Made by a program: the position numbers and the translations under genes. DNA of 64,000 bases from assembly GCA_002422685.1 (NCBI GenBank), contig DITC01000039.1:1-64000 (forward strand), written 5' to 3'. Source of the DNA: Thauera sp. UBA6194 (GTDB lineage: Bacteria; Pseudomonadota; Gammaproteobacteria; Burkholderiales; Rhodocyclaceae). This document shows, one piece after another, positions 49,987 to 61,098 of the stretch. A model generated the notes under the pieces. That model ran no database searches and was not told where the DNA came from. It worked only from the letters and a program-made list of their open reading frames with translations. How positions within the stretch are numbered: position 1 is the stretch's first letter; the number at the start of each line of letters is the position of its first letter.

Positions 49987-51309
49987 TCAGTCGAGCCGCA
50001 CCCACTGCAGCGGGTCGAGCGGCTGCCCGCCGTGACGGATCTCGAAGTATAAACCCGATTCGTTACCAACTCCGCCGGCGCCCACGCTGGCGATGGCGTC
50101 GCCCCCGCCCACGCGCTCGCCGACATCCTTGAGCAGCATGTCGTTGTTGCCGTAGATGGAGAGATAGTCTCCACCGTGGTCGACGATGATGAGATTCCCG
50201 TACCCGCGCAGCCAGTCCGAAAACACCACCTCGCCACCTGCGATCGCCCTCACCTGCGCCCCCGAACCCGCGCGGATGAACACGCCCTTCCACGTCGTCA
50301 CGCCTTCCGCCCTTGGAGCGCCGAAGCGGCCGACAAGTTCGCCGCGCACGGGCGCACCGAGCTTGCCGCGCAGGTCGCGGAAGCGCACGCCCGTGGGCGT
50401 CGGCCCGGCCGCCGAGCGCACCTCGCCCACGGCAGGTTCGACGCGGCGCGGGACACTGTCGCGCGCGCCGCCCGATGCCGCGGCCGCGCGCCGCTCCGCC
50501 GCCCTGCGCTCGGCTTCGCGCTGCACGGCCAGACGGCGGGCGGCCTCGCGCCTGGCCTGTTCGCGCGCGCGCTGCACGAGCGTGTCGATGACACGACCGA
50601 GGCGTTTCTCGTCCTGCTGCAGGTTGCCCACCGCCTTTTTCTGCGCCTGCAGCTGACTGGACACCTGCGCGAGCAGTTTCTTGCGCCGCGCCTGCTCGCT
50701 CGCGAGCGTCTTCCGGCGCGCGCGCTGGTCTTCCTCGAGCGCCGCCAGACGATCTCGGCGCTGCTGGATTTCATCCGCCCGGCGCCGGGTCTCGCGCAGA
50801 TCGGCGCGCAGGCCCTCGATCAAGGCCAGACGTGCGCGCCCGAGGTGCTCCAGATAGTAAACGTCGCGCGCGAGCTGATTCGGATCGCGCGCCGACAGCA
50901 AGGGCGCCACCCCATCGGCGGCGCCATGCACGTAATGGCGGCGCAGCCACTCGCCGAGCTCGCCGCGCCGGCCGTCGATGCGCTGGTCCGTCTCGCGCTG
51001 TTCGGCCTCGAGCAGGGCGAGCTTCTTTTCCGCGTCCTTGCGTTCAGCCGCCAGGCGTGCGAGCTCGCGCGCCACGCGCGACACCGCACGTTCGGCCTCG
51101 GCAAGCGCCTGTGCGGCCTCCGAGCGGCTCGCCTCGGTGCGCGCCATCTCCTGCTGCAGGTCGCGGATGCGTTTCTTGAGATCGACGAGGTCGGACTTGC
51201 GCGCCTCGACCTCGCTCGCCGTCTGGGCGTGCACCGGCCCGACGCCCGCCCCCGCCAGGAGCGCCGCGCATGCGCAGGCGAGCAGTCCGACGAGGCGTGG
51301 ATGCGGCAT
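49987..51309 (-). CDS. envC: EnvC-like murein hydrolase activator
   Basis: Periplasmic coiled-coil protein of 440 residues that activates cell-division amidases. Signal peptide (LVGLLACACAALLAGAGVGPVHA), long coiled coil (about 30-250, dense in Arg/Glu/Ala), and a C-terminal LytM domain. The LytM metal sites are degenerate: GLYFEIRHGG replaces the usual HxHFE, so it should be a catalytically dead activator, as in E. coli EnvC. Start at MPHPRLVG after GGAAC. It lies immediately upstream of ctpA. Confidence 0.93.
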   Translation of the reverse strand: MPHPRLVGLLACACAALLAGAGVGPVHAQTASEVEARKSDLVDLKKRIRDLQQEMARTEASRSEAAQALAEAERAVSRVARELARLAAERKDAEKKLALLEAEQRETDQRIDGRRGELGEWLRRHYVHGAADGVAPLLSARDPNQLARDVYYLEHLGRARLALIEGLRADLRETRRRADEIQQRRDRLAALEEDQRARRKTLASEQARRKKLLAQVSSQLQAQKKAVGNLQQDEKRLGRVIDTLVQRAREQARREAARRLAVQREAERRAAERRAAAASGGARDSVPRRVEPAVGEVRSAAGPTPTGVRFRDLRGKLGAPVRGELVGRFGAPRAEGVTTWKGVFIRAGSGAQVRAIAGGEVVFSDWLRGYGNLIIVDHGGDYLSIYGNNDMLLKDVGERVGGGDAIASVGAGGVGNESGLYFEIRHGGQPLDPLQWVRLD

Positions 51310-51402
51310 TGAGCGTTCCGGAGCGGGGCGAGAGAGGCGTCGAAGCAATCGGCGAGGCGCGCACGTCGGCATGAGCCGACGATCCAGCGAGTGAGGAGAA
51401 GC

Positions 51403-51445
51403 GATGCAGGATGTTCTGCATCGGGGCAACGCGTTATTTTATACT
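51403..51445 (+). promoter_or_regulatory. inverted repeat and -10 box ahead of the ArsR-type gene
   Basis: GATGCAG (51403-51409) and CTGCATC (51416-51422) form a perfect 7-bp inverted repeat with six bases between, in the promoter region of a DNA-binding regulator. TATACT (51440-51445) is a fair -10 box, so the repeat would cover the -35 area and could be an autoregulatory operator. Confidence 0.45.
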
Positions 51446-51471
51446 ATCGCTTTACCTGTGCCGCCCACATC

Positions 51472-51801
51472 GTGAACCAAAACGAGATCCTCACGCTCAT
51501 CGACCACCATGAGCACATCGAAACCGCGGCGCGCGCCCTCAAGGCAATCGCACATCCGCTGCGGCTCAAGATCCTCTGCGTGCTCGGCGACGGAGAGGAG
51601 TGCGTCCAGGAAATCGTCGAAGCGGTCGGCACCTCGCAAAGCAACGTCTCCCAACATCTCGCGATCCTGCGTGACAAGGGCGTGCTGCAGACGCGCAAGG
51701 ACGCCAATCGCGTCTTCTACCGTGTCGGCGACCACCGCACCCTGCAGCTCATCGTTCTGATGCGCGAGGTCTTTTGCGGCATCGACGCGGCCGAAAACTG
51801 A
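51472..51801 (+). CDS. ArsR-family transcriptional regulator
   Basis: Winged-helix regulator of 109 residues. ALKAIAHPLRLKILCVLGDGEECVQEIVEAVGTSQSNVSQHLAILR contains the recognition helix typical of ArsR/SmtB. The usual metal site ELCVCDL is replaced by EECVQEI, so it may sense redox or sulfur species through Cys rather than arsenic. Start taken as GTG (VNQNEILTLIDHHEHI). It heads a run with a rhodanese and a glutaredoxin, which fits a thiol-related signal. Confidence 0.85.
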   Translation: MNQNEILTLIDHHEHIETAARALKAIAHPLRLKILCVLGDGEECVQEIVEAVGTSQSNVSQHLAILRDKGVLQTRKDANRVFYRVGDHRTLQLIVLMREVFCGIDAAEN

Positions 51802-51833
51802 ACCCCCACCCACCCTAACGGAGCGCCTTTCAA

Positions 51834-52250
51834 GTGGAATTCCTGCAACAAAACTGGCATTGGGCGGCGCTCGCAGCCGTCTCCGGTGTCTGGCTGATGG
51901 TCGAACTCATTCGCAGCAGCGGCGACAAGAGCCAGGTCTCTCCGGTCGAAGCCACCCTGCTCGTGAACCGCGAGGACGCCATCGTCATCGACGTGCGCGA
52001 GCAGGGCGAATATGCGCAAGGCCACGTCCCCAACGCACGCCACATTCCCGCCGGCGAGCTCGAGCGCCGCAGCAAGGAGCTCGAGAAGCTCAAGGACCAC
52101 CCGGTGATCCTGTGCTGCGCCAGCGGCGCGCGCTCCGGCAGCTGCGCCAACCAGCTGCGCAAGGCCGGCTTCAGCCGCATCTACAACCTGCGCGGCGGCA
52201 TGATGGAATGGCAGAAAGCCGGCCAGCCGATCAGCCGCAAGAGGAAGTGA
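51834..52250 (+). CDS. membrane-anchored rhodanese domain protein
   Basis: Protein of 138 residues with one N-terminal membrane segment (HWAALAAVSGVWLMVELI) and a rhodanese domain. The active-site loop is CASGARSGSC, with Cys as the persulfide carrier; DVREQGEYAQGHVPNARHIP is the typical entry region. GTG start with GGAG upstream. Next to grxC and secB, as in many betaproteobacteria. Confidence 0.92.
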   Translation: MEFLQQNWHWAALAAVSGVWLMVELIRSSGDKSQVSPVEATLLVNREDAIVIDVREQGEYAQGHVPNARHIPAGELERRSKELEKLKDHPVILCCASGARSGSCANQLRKAGFSRIYNLRGGMMEWQKAGQPISRKRK

Positions 52251-52252
52251 GC

Positions 52253-52522
52253 ATGCAGCCACACGTGCGCATGTACGCCACGGCGACCTGCCCATTCTGC
52301 ATTCGCGCCGAACAGCTGCTGATGCACAAGGGCGTGACCGGCCTGGAGAAGATCCGCGTCGACCTCGAGCCCGGCCGGCGCGAAGAAATGATGAAGGTCA
52401 GCGGGCGGCGCACCGTTCCCCAGATCTTCATTGACGACTACCATGTGGGCGGTTGCGACGACCTCTTCGCACTCGAGCGCGCCGGTCGCCTCGACGCGCT
52501 GCTGCGCGGCGAGTCGGCCTGA
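52253..52522 (+). CDS. grxC: glutaredoxin 3
   Basis: Small thiol reductant of 89 residues. Active site CPFC in TATCPFCIRAEQLL; the glutathione-binding TVPQIFIDDYHVGGCDD follows. The ATG lies two bases after the rhodanese stop, so the two are translated together. Confidence 0.95.
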   Translation: MQPHVRMYATATCPFCIRAEQLLMHKGVTGLEKIRVDLEPGRREEMMKVSGRRTVPQIFIDDYHVGGCDDLFALERAGRLDALLRGESA

Positions 52523-52612
52523 CCCCGTAACCCGTTCCGAACCATCCTGCCGGCATCATCGGTCGCCGCGTCGTCCGCATGCCCGGCTCCACTCCCTACC
52601 GGATCATTCTCA

Positions 52613-53080
52613 ATGGCTGAAGAAAACACCCAACCCGTCTTCTCGATCGAAAAACTCTACGTCAAGGACCTCTCGGTCGAGGTGCCGGGCGCGCCGCAGA
52701 TCTTCCTCGAACGCGAAAACCCGCAGATCAACGTGCAGCTGAGCACCGCCGGGCGCGCCATCGAGGAGGGCCTCTACGAGATCACCCTCACCGTGACGGT
52801 CGACGCCAAGATCAGCGAAGAGCGCACGCTGTTCATGATCGAAATCGCCCAGGCCGGCATCTTCCAGATCCGCAACGTGCCGCAGGAAGACCTCGAGCCG
52901 GTGATGATGGTCGGCTGCCCGAACATCCTCTTCCCGTACGCCCGCGAGGCCGTGTCCGACGCCGTCACCCGCGCCGGTTTTCAGCCCGTCCTGCTTTCGC
53001 CGGTGAATTTCGAGTCGCTCTACCACGCGCAGCGTCAGCAGGCCGCGCAGCGCAGCAACGGTGAAGTGCCGATTCAGTAA
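52613..53080 (+). CDS. secB: protein-export chaperone SecB
   Basis: Cytoplasmic tetrameric chaperone of 155 residues that holds precursors unfolded for SecA. FSIEKLYVKDLSVEVPGAP, INVQLST, TLFMIEIAQAGIF and CPNILFPYAREAVSDAVTRAGF are diagnostic. It is in the usual grxC-secB-gpsA run. The next gene's AAGGAGG overlaps its stop codon. Confidence 0.97.
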   Translation: MAEENTQPVFSIEKLYVKDLSVEVPGAPQIFLERENPQINVQLSTAGRAIEEGLYEITLTVTVDAKISEERTLFMIEIAQAGIFQIRNVPQEDLEPVMMVGCPNILFPYAREAVSDAVTRAGFQPVLLSPVNFESLYHAQRQQAAQRSNGEVPIQ

Positions 53081-53090
53081 GGAGGCGGCC

Positions 53091-53600
53091 ATGAAGCGCG
53101 TGCTCAGCAGCTCGGCGGGCCGCAGGCCCCGCACGAGACGTGTGGCGGCCGCCCGCCTCGCCGCCCTGGTCGTGGTGAGCGCGGCGGCGGGGGCTGCGAG
53201 CGCGCAGACGGGCGCGTACGGAATCGACTACCGCTCGGCGGGCGCGTCGCTGATCGTGCGTGATGTGCCTTCGGTCCAGGGGCGTACGCTCTTTCGCCTG
53301 CTGCCCGGCACCCCGGTGGAGGTCGTCGTCAGCCAGAACGGCTGGGTGCGCATCCGCGATCCGCAGGGCAGCATGAACTGGGTCGAAAGCCACGCCCTCA
53401 GCGACCAACGCACCGTGATCGTCACGGCCGAGCGCGCCACCATCCGGCGCCAGCCCCAGGCCGACGCGCCGCCGGCCTTCGAGGCCGTGCGCAACGTGGT
53501 GCTCCAGCTCATCGAGCCCGCCGCACTCGGCTGGGCGCGTGTCCGCCATGCCGAGGGCCTGGAAGGCTACGTGCGCGCCAGCGAGGTATGGGGGCTGTGA
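53091..53600 (+). CDS. secreted SH3-domain protein
   Basis: Protein of 169 residues with an Arg-rich start and signal peptide ([16 protein letters not shown]) and a bacterial SH3 domain (about 55-110; [42 protein letters not shown]) followed by a second, weaker copy to the end ([19 protein letters not shown]...[11 protein letters not shown]). Such proteins usually bind the cell wall. AAGGAGG decides the start. Its last 13 bases overlap gpsA. Confidence 0.88.
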   Translation: MKRVLSSSAGRRPRTRRVAAARLAALVVVSAAAGAASAQTGAYGIDYRSAGASLIVRDVPSVQGRTLFRLLPGTPVEVVVSQNGWVRIRDPQGSMNWVESHALSDQRTVIVTAERATIRRQPQADAPPAFEAVRNVVLQLIEPAALGWARVRHAEGLEGYVRASEVWGL

Positions 53601-54589
53601 GCGGCTGCCGCATCACCGTCTTCGGCGCCGGCGCGTGGGGCACTGCGCTCGCCCAGTCCTTCAGCGCCACGCACGACGTGAGCTTGTGGGGCCGCGACGC
53701 CGCGCAGCTGGGCGAAATCGCCACAGCACACGAGAACCGACGCTACCTGCCCGGCGTGCGCCTGCATGAGGCCTTGCGCTTCGAGGCCGACTTCGAGCGC
53801 GCCGCACGCCATGCCGAGTTGCACTTGATCGTCACCCCGCTGGCGGGGCTGCGCGGCACGGTGCGCGCGCTGCGACAGCTCACACCCGACACCCCGCTGC
53901 TGTGGGCCTGCAAGGGGTTCGAGGCGGGCAGCGGGCACCTGCCACACGAGATCGTCGCCGAGGAGCTTGGCGACGATGCAGCCTGCGGCGTACTCACCGG
54001 CCCCAGCTTTGCCGCCGAGGTTGGACGCGGTCTGCCCGCCGCGGTCACGCTCGCTGCGCACGACGGCGATTTCGCGCGCCACTGGGTCGGCGTGCTGCAC
54101 CAGCCACGGCTGCGCATCTACGCCAACACCGATCTCGTCGGCTGCGAGGTGGGCGGCGCGGTCAAGAACGTCATGGCGATCGCAAGCGGCGTCTCCGACG
54201 GCATGGGCTTCGGGCTCAACGCACGCGCCGCGCTGATCACGCGCGGGCTGGCCGAGATCACGCGGCTCGCACGCACCCTGGGCGCCCGCCCCGAGACGAT
54301 GATGGGGCTGGCCGGCATGGGCGACCTCATCCTCACCTGCACCGGCGACCTGTCGCGCAACCGTCGCGTCGGGCTTGCGCTCGCCGAAGGAAAGTCGCTG
54401 GACGACATCCTGCGCGAACTCGGCCATGTCGCGGAAGGCGTCTCGACCGCGCGCGAAGTGGTTCAGCTCGCACATCGGCATGGCGTCGAGATGCCCATCT
54501 GCGAGCTCGTCGACGCCCTGCTCCAGCACAAGCTCGACGCGCGCAGCGCCGTCGAGCGCCTGCTCGCCCGCGACCCGCGCGAGGAATAA
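53588..54589 (+). CDS. gpsA: glycerol-3-phosphate dehydrogenase [NAD(P)+]
   Basis: Makes sn-glycerol 3-phosphate for phospholipids. The 333 residues show the NAD site [37 protein letters not shown], the catalytic Lys in [13 protein letters not shown] and [13 protein letters not shown]. The ATG lies within the end of the SH3 gene; a GTG nine bases later is an alternative start. Confidence 0.97.
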   Translation: MGAVSGCRITVFGAGAWGTALAQSFSATHDVSLWGRDAAQLGEIATAHENRRYLPGVRLHEALRFEADFERAARHAELHLIVTPLAGLRGTVRALRQLTPDTPLLWACKGFEAGSGHLPHEIVAEELGDDAACGVLTGPSFAAEVGRGLPAAVTLAAHDGDFARHWVGVLHQPRLRIYANTDLVGCEVGGAVKNVMAIASGVSDGMGFGLNARAALITRGLAEITRLARTLGARPETMMGLAGMGDLILTCTGDLSRNRRVGLALAEGKSLDDILRELGHVAEGVSTAREVVQLAHRHGVEMPICELVDALLQHKLDARSAVERLLARDPREE

Positions 54590-54617
54590 GGCGCCCAAGC
54601 CCCGCCCTGCCGCCTGC

Positions 54618-55082
54618 TCAGGCGGCGCCGTCGAAGCCGTGCTGGCGCCAGCCCTCGTAGACCACCACCGCCACGGCATTCGACAGATTCACGCTGCGGT
54701 TGGTCGGTCGCATCGGAATACGGATGCGGCGCTCGGGCGCGAAGCCATCCAGCACCGAGTCGGGCAGGCCACGGCTCTCGGGCCCGAACAGCAGCGCATC
54801 CCCGGGCTGATAAGCCACGCGGTCGTGGCGCGCGCTGCCGCGGGTGGTGAGCGCGAACATGCGCCGTCCCGACAAGGCCGCCTGGCACGCCAGCCAATCC
54901 TCGTGCACCGTCACGCAGGTCAGGTCGTGATAGTCCAGGCCCGCCCGCGCCAGGTGCCGGTCCGAGAGGTCGAACCCGAGCGGTGCGACCAGATGCAGGC
55001 GCGAGCCGGTATTGGCCGCGAGACGGATGATGTTGCCGGTGTTCGGCGGGATTTCCGGCTGGTAAAGGACGATTTCGAACAT
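54618..55082 (-). CDS. trmL: tRNA (cytidine(34)-2'-O)-methyltransferase
   Basis: SPOUT-class enzyme of 154 residues that methylates the wobble base of some tRNA-Leu. FEIVLYQPEIPPNTGNIIRL starts it, and the knot contains LLFGPESRGLP and IPMRPTNRSVNLSNAVAVVVYE. Start at MFEIVLYQPE; the upstream extension is not conserved. A perfect 8-bp GCCGCCTG/CAGGCGGC hairpin at 54,609-54,626 spans its stop codon and may separate it from gpsA. Confidence 0.95.
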   Translation of the reverse strand: MFEIVLYQPEIPPNTGNIIRLAANTGSRLHLVAPLGFDLSDRHLARAGLDYHDLTCVTVHEDWLACQAALSGRRMFALTTRGSARHDRVAYQPGDALLFGPESRGLPDSVLDGFAPERRIRIPMRPTNRSVNLSNAVAVVVYEGWRQHGFDGAA

Positions 55083-55190
55083 CGGACGGCGGTCACCAAG
55101 GTCAAAGGCGAGCAGGCGGTCGCCACGAGACGGCAAGTCTAACGCCACCCACCGCCGCGCGGCAGGGTACAGGCGCGCACCCAAGCACGC

Positions 55191-55910
55191 TCAGTAAGAC
55201 GCGAGCGTGCGCGCGACCACGAGGTTGCCCACCCAGCTCGCGCCCTGGCGCTTGAGACAGCGCGCCAGCTCGTCCAGGGTGGCGCCGGTGGTCATGACGT
55301 CATCGACCACGATCACGCGCTGCCCCGCAAGCATGTCGACGCCCTCGAAGGCGCCACGCGGGCTGCGCAGGCGCGCCTCGCGATCCAGCCCCGCCTGGGG
55401 CGGGAGGTCACGCAGCTTGCGCACCGTCCCCAGCCCGAGCGGCAGGCCGCGCGCGCGCGCCAGCGGCCGCGCAATCTCGAGCGCCTGATTGAAGCCACGC
55501 TCGGCCAGCCTGCGTGCATGCAGGGGCATGGGCACGATCAGATCGGCGTCTTCGCCAAAGCCCGCAGCGCACTCGACAAGCGCGGCGCCGAAGTACTCCG
55601 CGAGCGCGAGTCGATGACGATACTTGAGCGCATGGACCATGGTATCGACCGGAAAGACGAACTCGAAGGCCGCGCGCGTCGCGTCGAAGGCGGGCGCTTC
55701 GCGCACGCAGCGCGCACACCGGCCGCCACCGAGGCCAGGCAGACCACATTGCGGGCAGGCCGAGTCAGGCCGACGTGGCAGGCTCGCCGCACAGGCCGTA
55801 CACAGCACCTCCCCTGGGGTGCGGCCACCGCACAGAAAGCAGTCCTGGGGCGCAAGCACATCGACGACCTGCAGCCACAGCGCCCTCAGCGAACGCGTTG
55901 AATTTGACAA
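55191..55910 (-). CDS. comF: ComF family phosphoribosyltransferase-like protein
   Basis: Protein of 239 residues. The N-terminal zinc-ribbon cysteines (CFLCGG, CTAC, CPQCGLP, CARC) precede a PRTase domain with VIVVDDVMTTGATLDE. ComF/GntX proteins support DNA uptake or use in some bacteria; biochemistry is unclear. The best-supported start is TTG at 55,910, without a strong ribosome binding site; it is divergent from bioB. Confidence 0.9.
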   Translation of the reverse strand: MSNSTRSLRALWLQVVDVLAPQDCFLCGGRTPGEVLCTACAASLPRRPDSACPQCGLPGLGGGRCARCVREAPAFDATRAAFEFVFPVDTMVHALKYRHRLALAEYFGAALVECAAGFGEDADLIVPMPLHARRLAERGFNQALEIARPLARARGLPLGLGTVRKLRDLPPQAGLDREARLRSPRGAFEGVDMLAGQRVIVVDDVMTTGATLDELARCLKRQGASWVGNLVVARTLASY

Positions 55911-55967
55911 GATTTCAGTCCATGAAAGAACATGCGTGCTCCGTAATTACAGCCGGTTCATGCAGAA

Positions 55968-56963
55968 ATGACAACGACTTCCGCCACACTCGAGCATCCC
56001 GTCTCCGACACTCATGCAGCGCAGGCTGCCCGCAAGCGTTGGACCGTGGCGGAGGTCGAAGCGCTTTTCGCCCTGCCCCTCTTCGACCTGCTCCATCGCG
56101 CGCAGCAGGTGCACCGCGACCACTTCGACCCCAACGCCATCCAGCGCTCGACGCTGCTGTCGATCAAGACCGGCGGCTGCTCGGAAGACTGCAGCTACTG
56201 CTCGCAATCCACGCGCCACGACACCGGGCTCGAGCGCGAACAGCTGCTTGCGCTCGACGAGGTGCTCGACAACGCGCGCGCGGCGAAGGCGCGCGGCGCC
56301 ACGCGCTTTTGCATGGGCGCAGCCTGGCGCGGCCCCAAGGCGAGGGATCTCGAGCCGGTCATCGACATGGTGCGTGGGGTCAAGGCGCTCGGCCTGCAGA
56401 CCTGCGTGACCCTGGGCATGCTGCGCGACGGCCAGGCCGAGCAGCTCGCCGAGGCCGGCCTCGACTACTACAACCACAACATCGACACCGCGCCCGAGTT
56501 CTACGGCCACGTCATCACCACCCACACCATGCAGGACCGCCTGGACACCCTCGAGCGCGTGCGCACGGCCGGCATCAACGTGTGCAGCGGCGGAATTGTC
56601 GGCATGGGTGAATCGCGCGTGCAGCGCGCTGCCCTGATCGCCCAGCTCGCCAACCTGCCCAGGCCGCCGGAGTCGGTGCCGATCAACAACCTGGTGGCGA
56701 TCCCCGGCACTCCGCTCGCCGACGCCGAAGCGCTCGACCCCTTCGAGTTCGTGCGCACCATCGCCGCCGCCCGCATCACCATGCCGGCCAGCTACGTCCG
56801 CCTGTCGGCCGGCCGCCAGCAGATGAGCGACGAGCTGCAGGCGCTGTGCTTCATGGCCGGCGCGAATTCGATGTTCTACGGCGAGCGCCTGCTCACCACC
56901 GAAAACCCGGACGCAGATCGCGACGACCGCCTGTTCGCTCGCCTCGGCCTGCATGCCATCTGA
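55968..56963 (+). CDS. bioB: biotin synthase
   Basis: Radical SAM enzyme of 331 residues inserting sulfur into dethiobiotin. The cluster-binding motif is in [11 protein letters not shown]; the [2Fe-2S] ligand region and [20 protein letters not shown] follow. A TTGACA lies at 55,904 within the divergent spacer, but its -10 partner is weak. It overlaps or abuts bioC downstream. Confidence 0.97.
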   Translation: MTTTSATLEHPVSDTHAAQAARKRWTVAEVEALFALPLFDLLHRAQQVHRDHFDPNAIQRSTLLSIKTGGCSEDCSYCSQSTRHDTGLEREQLLALDEVLDNARAAKARGATRFCMGAAWRGPKARDLEPVIDMVRGVKALGLQTCVTLGMLRDGQAEQLAEAGLDYYNHNIDTAPEFYGHVITTHTMQDRLDTLERVRTAGINVCSGGIVGMGESRVQRAALIAQLANLPRPPESVPINNLVAIPGTPLADAEALDPFEFVRTIAAARITMPASYVRLSAGRQQMSDELQALCFMAGANSMFYGERLLTTENPDADRDDRLFARLGLHAI

Positions 56964-56973
56964 GTCCGGCCGC

Positions 56974-57906
56974 ATGTCCGAGCCCAGCGCCCCCGACGCC
57001 AACCCGAAGGGCGAATTCACCCTCGACCACGCGCTGCTGCGGCGCCGCTTCGAGCGCGCCGCGGCGACCAGCGACCAATCGGGGCCACTGATGCGCGAAG
57101 TCGCGCGACGCATGGACGAGCGCCTCGACTACATCCGCGTCGAGCCGCAGCGCATCCTCGACCTGGGCTGCGGCACCGGCGCCGACCTGGCGCGCCTCGC
57201 CGAGCGCTTCCCGCAGGCGCTGCTGCTCGCGTCGGACTATTCTGCGGCGATGCTGGCGCGCGCCGGCGCACGCCGAAACCCCTCCGAGCACGGCGGGCTG
57301 CTCCGCCGTCTGCTCGGCCGAGGCACCCCCCCTGCACCACACATGATGGCCGACGCCCGGGCACTCCCGCTCGCCCGCGCGAGCCTCGGCCTGGTGTGGT
57401 CCAACCTCATGCTGCCGGCGCTGGACGATCCGCTGCCGGTGTTCCGCGAGGTCCATCGCACCCTGGAGGTCGATGGCCTGTTCATGTTCAGCACCTTCGG
57501 GCCGGACACCCTGCGCGAACTGCGCGAGGCCATGCCGGGCAGACGCGGTGAGCGGGTACACCGCTTCATCGACATGCACGACCTCGGCGACGCGCTTGTA
57601 CAGGCGGGCTTCAACGACCCGGTGATGGACATGGAGATGCTGACCCTGACCTACGCCGAGCTCGACGGGCTGCTCGCCGACCTGCGCGCCGCCGGCGCCA
57701 ACAACGCCGCCGCCACCCGCCCGCGCGGGTTGTCCGGGCGCCGCGAGTGGGCCGAGGCGCGCGCGGCTTACGAGCGCCTGCGCCGGCAAGGCCGCCTGCC
57801 GGCCACCTTCGAGATCATCCAGGGCCACGCCTGGAAGGCCGCCCCCAGAACGACCGACGACGGTCGCAGCATCGTGCACTTTCAGCCGCGGCCCGCCGCA
57901 CGCTGA
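56974..57906 (+). CDS. bioC: malonyl-ACP O-methyltransferase BioC
   Basis: Starts biotin synthesis by methylating malonyl-ACP. Residues 1-310: RRRFERAAATSD, SAM motif ILDLGCGTGADLARLAERFP, then VWSNLMLPALDDPLPVFREVHRTL and FSTFGPDTLRELREA, as in BioC. A longer start at 56,953 would overlap bioB by 11 bases. Either start lacks a strong ribosome binding site, so translation may be coupled to bioB. The intermediate genes bioH, bioF, bioA and bioD are not here. Confidence 0.9.
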   Translation: MSEPSAPDANPKGEFTLDHALLRRRFERAAATSDQSGPLMREVARRMDERLDYIRVEPQRILDLGCGTGADLARLAERFPQALLLASDYSAAMLARAGARRNPSEHGGLLRRLLGRGTPPAPHMMADARALPLARASLGLVWSNLMLPALDDPLPVFREVHRTLEVDGLFMFSTFGPDTLRELREAMPGRRGERVHRFIDMHDLGDALVQAGFNDPVMDMEMLTLTYAELDGLLADLRAAGANNAAATRPRGLSGRREWAEARAAYERLRRQGRLPATFEIIQGHAWKAAPRTTDDGRSIVHFQPRPAAR

Positions 57907-57934
57907 GGACGCAGCACTCAAACCAAGGACGACG

Positions 57935-58582
57935 ATGCCCACCTCCCCCGTCTGGCTGTTCGACCTCGACAACACCCTGCACAACGCCAGCCCGCACATC
58001 TTCCCGCACATCAACCGCAGCATGACGCGCTACCTCGAGCAGCATCTCGAGCTGGCACCGGACGAGGCGAACGCGCTGCGCAACCACTACTGGCACCGTT
58101 ACGGCGCCACCATGCTCGGCCTGATGAGACATCACGGCACCGACCCCGACCACTTCCTGCTCGAGACGCACCGCTTCGAGCGCCTGCACGAGATGATGGT
58201 GTTCGAGCGCGCCCTGCGCGGCATGCTGCGCCACCTGCCGGGGCGCAAGATCGTGTTCTCGAACGCCCCGCGCCACTACGCCGAGGCGGTGCTGCGCATC
58301 ATGGGCGTGCGCCGCCTGTTCGAGGACGTGGTCGGCATCGAAGACCTCGCCTACCACCCCAAGCCCGGCATACGCGCCTATCGCACGCTGCTCCAGCGTC
58401 GGCGCCTGAACGCCGCGCAGTGCATCATGCTCGAAGACTCGGTGGTCAACCTGCGCACCGCCAAGCGGCTGGGCATGCGCACCGTGCTCGTCGGCGGCGG
58501 CTTGCGCACGCCGGCTTACGTTGACCTGCGCATCCCCAACATCCTCGCGCTGCGACGTCAGCTCGGCCGCCTGATCGCCTGA
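57935..58582 (+). CDS. HAD-family hydrolase (pyrimidine 5'-nucleotidase-like)
   Basis: Protein of 215 residues. The nucleophile Asp is in WLFDLDNTLHNAS, followed by the helical cap; motif II is FSNAPRHYAEAVL and motif III LEDSVVNLRTAKRLG. Similar to the SDT1/pyrimidine nucleotidase subfamily, but substrates of HAD enzymes are hard to predict. It is 28 bases after bioC, likely the same transcript. Confidence 0.88.
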   Translation: MPTSPVWLFDLDNTLHNASPHIFPHINRSMTRYLEQHLELAPDEANALRNHYWHRYGATMLGLMRHHGTDPDHFLLETHRFERLHEMMVFERALRGMLRHLPGRKIVFSNAPRHYAEAVLRIMGVRRLFEDVVGIEDLAYHPKPGIRAYRTLLQRRRLNAAQCIMLEDSVVNLRTAKRLGMRTVLVGGGLRTPAYVDLRIPNILALRRQLGRLIA

Positions 58583-58604
58583 GTTCGTCCTCAGCCCCTG
58601 CTCT

Positions 58605-60270
<1,666 letters not shown>

Positions 60271-60305
60271 TCAGCGGTCAGGGAACTTTCGCGTCAAGGC
60301 CTGCA

Positions 60306-60440
60306 TCTTAGCAAGCAGATGGTGTCCGGCGCCCGGTCGCCGGCCATCTCCCGCTTCACCTCCCTGAGCGGGTGCCTCACGCCCGGTGAGGCATTTTTTG
60401 GCCCCCGACTACGTCCCCTGGTCGGGGGCTTTTGTTTTTT
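60306..60440 (+). ncRNA. candidate structured small RNA with two tandem terminators
   Basis: On the plus strand the hemB-engB gap has a chain of hairpins. AGATGG...CCATCT encloses CCGGCG/CGCCGG (60316-60350); CCCGCT/AGCGGG follows (60350-60372); TGCCTCAC/GTGAGGCA ends in TTTTTT (60373-60399); GCCCCCGAC/GTCGGGGGC ends in TTTTGTTTTTT (60400-60440) and overlaps the last codons of engB. Both neighbouring genes are on the other strand, where these hairpins have no U-tracts, so they must end a rightward transcript. No reading frame accounts for it. No convincing promoter was found, and I recognise no known family. Confidence 0.5.
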
Positions 60441-61098
60441 CCGCAGCCTGCTCGCGGCGCACGCTGACAGCGTCGTCGCCGGCTTCGGCGTGCGCCGGCT
60501 CCGGTTCGCCCTGCAGCCAGCCGCCGATCACCGCCTCCGCCTCCTCGACGCCGCTCTTCTTGAGGCTGGAGAACAGCTGCACCGTCACCTGCGGTCCGAG
60601 CGGACGGAGCTCGCGGCGCACGTCCTGCAGCACCGCCGCAGCCGCGCCGCGCGAGAGCTTGTCGCTCTTGGTGAGCAGCACATGCATGGGGCGGCCGGAG
60701 GCCGCGAACCAATTGATCATCTGGCGGTCCAGAGCCGTGAGCGGGTGGCGCGAATCCATGATCAGCACCAGCCCGATCAGGCTCTCGCGCTTTTTCAGGT
60801 AGGTCTCGATCAGCCCGCCCCACTCGCGGCGAACCTTCTCGGGCACGGCCGCGTAACCATAGCCGGGCAGGTCAACGAGAAGCGCGCCGTTGTTGAGGCG
60901 GAAAAAGTTGAGCAGCTGGGTGCGGCCGGGCGTCTTGGACACGAATGCCAGGCGCACATGCCCTGCGAGCGTGTTGATCGCGCTCGACTTACCCGCGTTC
61001 GAGCGCCCCGCGAACGCGATCTCCGGGCCCGACGGCGGCGGCAGCCCCGAGGGCTTGGCGATTGAAATCTCGAATTGTGCGTTGCGAAACAGGGGCAT
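60409..61098 (-). CDS. engB: ribosome biogenesis GTPase EngB (YsxC/YihA)
   Basis: Essential GTPase of 229 residues needed for 50S assembly. G1 is [10 protein letters not shown]3 DLPGYGYA, and G4 TKSDK; the family-specific [12 protein letters not shown] is the G2 region. The C-terminal acidic tail ([12 protein letters not shown]) varies in the family. Start at [12 protein letters not shown]; longer frames upstream overlap the cytochrome gene's promoter region. Its stop lies in a hairpin of the opposite strand. Confidence 0.95.
   Translation of the reverse strand: MPLFRNAQFEISIAKPSGLPPPSGPEIAFAGRSNAGKSSAINTLAGHVRLAFVSKTPGRTQLLNFFRLNNGALLVDLPGYGYAAVPEKVRREWGGLIETYLKKRESLIGLVLIMDSRHPLTALDRQMINWFAASGRPMHVLLTKSDKLSRGAAAAVLQDVRRELRPLGPQVTVQLFSSLKKSGVEEAEAVIGGWLQGEPEPAHAEAGDDAVSVRREQAAEKTKAPDQGT

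Noticed and set aside
55904..55933. bioB promoter (TTGACA with GAACAT)
   Set aside because: The -35 is perfect but the -10 matches in only three places; not enough to call a promoter.
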